Positions 5,984-6,383 of a stretch of DNA of 6,383 nucleotides are shown one piece after another; the first letter of the stretch is position 1; every line of letters begins with the position of its first letter. Under the pieces are notes generated by a model. It was not told where the DNA came from. It saw only the letters and a list, made by a program, of their open reading frames with translations, and did no database searches. This DNA comes from an uncultured Bacteroidia bacterium. Lineage in GTDB: Bacteria > Bacteroidota > Bacteroidia > Bacteroidales > CAJPTX01. A program made the translations under genes and the position numbers. Location: the NCBI GenBank assembly GCA_938040915.1, contig CALHZE010000101.1, positions 1 to 6,383 on the forward strand, read 5' to 3'.

Positions 5984-6383
5984 ATGAGACACCTCGGAAA
6001 GAACTCCCCACTCCCCTCTGCCCCCGACCCTTCGCTCCTCGAGGCTGTGCCACGCGCGCTACGAAGTCATGCTTTCGGCTGTGACGTATGGCACGCGTAC
6101 GAAGTCGCTGCGTACGGGGAGGGCGGTATATCCGCGCATGGGGTCTTGAAAATCAAATACGACGCGTCGACCGACTTCATCGTCGAGAGTAAGTCGCTCA
6201 AGCTCTACCTCTATTCTCTCTCCAAGGCACTGTTTGGCACTACCCCAGAAGACGCCTGTCGCGGCTTCGAGTTCGCCGTCCGCGAAGACCTTGAGGGGCT
6301 TCTCGGTGTTAACGTCGATGCGCAGTTCTTTACGGGCATTACCACGAGCCACGAGCTGCTCGACGGCTATGAAATATTAGAAG
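5984..6383 (+). CDS. queF: NADPH-dependent 7-cyano-7-deazaguanine reductase, long type, N-terminal part (runs off window)
   Basis: QueF reduces preQ0 to preQ1 with two NADPH, a late free-base step in making queuosine for the tRNA wobble position. The frame starts at ATG 5984, 23 bases after the GT9 stop, and is open to the window edge, showing 133 residues. The match is to the long (E. coli-type, two-domain) form: LGK (4-6), DPSLLEAVPR (15-24), DVWHAYEV (34-41), and then FIVESKSLKLYLYSLSKALF (65-84) with the ESKS(F/L)KLYL substrate-binding motif at 68-76. The catalytic Cys and Asp of this form lie further on, beyond the window, so activity cannot be judged. The leader is too short for a preQ1 riboswitch of its own. 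Its linkage to surface-glycan genes is probably just shared transcription. Confidence 0.88.
   Translation, partial: MRHLGKNSPLPSAPDPSLLEAVPRALRSHAFGCDVWHAYEVAAYGEGGISAHGVLKIKYDASTDFIVESKSLKLYLYSLSKALFGTTPEDACRGFEFAVREDLEGLLGVNVDAQFFTGITTSHELLDGYEILE

Overview
The window looks like a piece of a Bacteroidales chromosome, most likely Porphyromonas or a close relative. The support is indirect. The protein families are typical of that group: a Bacteroidales-style O-antigen ligase, a DUF4254 protein paired with a family 9 glycosyltransferase, and a PF09820-type AAA-ATPase-like protein. The intergenic promoters match the Bacteroidota -7 element TAnnTTTG, and initiation sites are A-rich with weak or no Shine-Dalgarno. 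The genus is an inference, because no rRNA or other marker is present. All recognised genes are on the + strand.

Layout. (1) 1-690: the C-terminal part of an O-antigen ligase/polymerase-like membrane protein, entering from outside the window. (2) 781-3956: three tightly spaced genes. These are an AAA-ATPase-like protein with a degenerate PD-(D/E)xK nuclease domain, an Ogt-type O6-alkylguanine-DNA alkyltransferase, and a DUF3825 protein. A stem-loop with a T-rich tail follows (4020-4061). (3) 3957-4278: a 322-base gap holding that terminator, a promoter-like element at 4109-4116, a 15-codon possible micro-ORF, a very strong intrinsic terminator (4204-4240), and a second promoter element (4244-4251) directly behind it. 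(4) 4279-6383: a second compact unit. It contains DUF4254, a GT9 heptosyltransferase-like protein, and the N-terminal part of a long-type QueF (preQ0 reductase), which runs off the window.

How it fits together. The outer genes (O-antigen ligase, DUF4254, GT9) point to lipopolysaccharide or other surface glycan assembly. QueF belongs to queuosine synthesis and seems simply to share the transcript. The middle unit is different: a P-loop ATPase with a dead nuclease, a DNA repair enzyme and an uncharacterised domain protein. The best candidate for something undescribed is the small self-contained transcription unit at about 4109-4240, which could be an sRNA, a micro-peptide gene or an attenuator leader. 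The second is the ATPase, whose nuclease core has lost its E-x-K pair.
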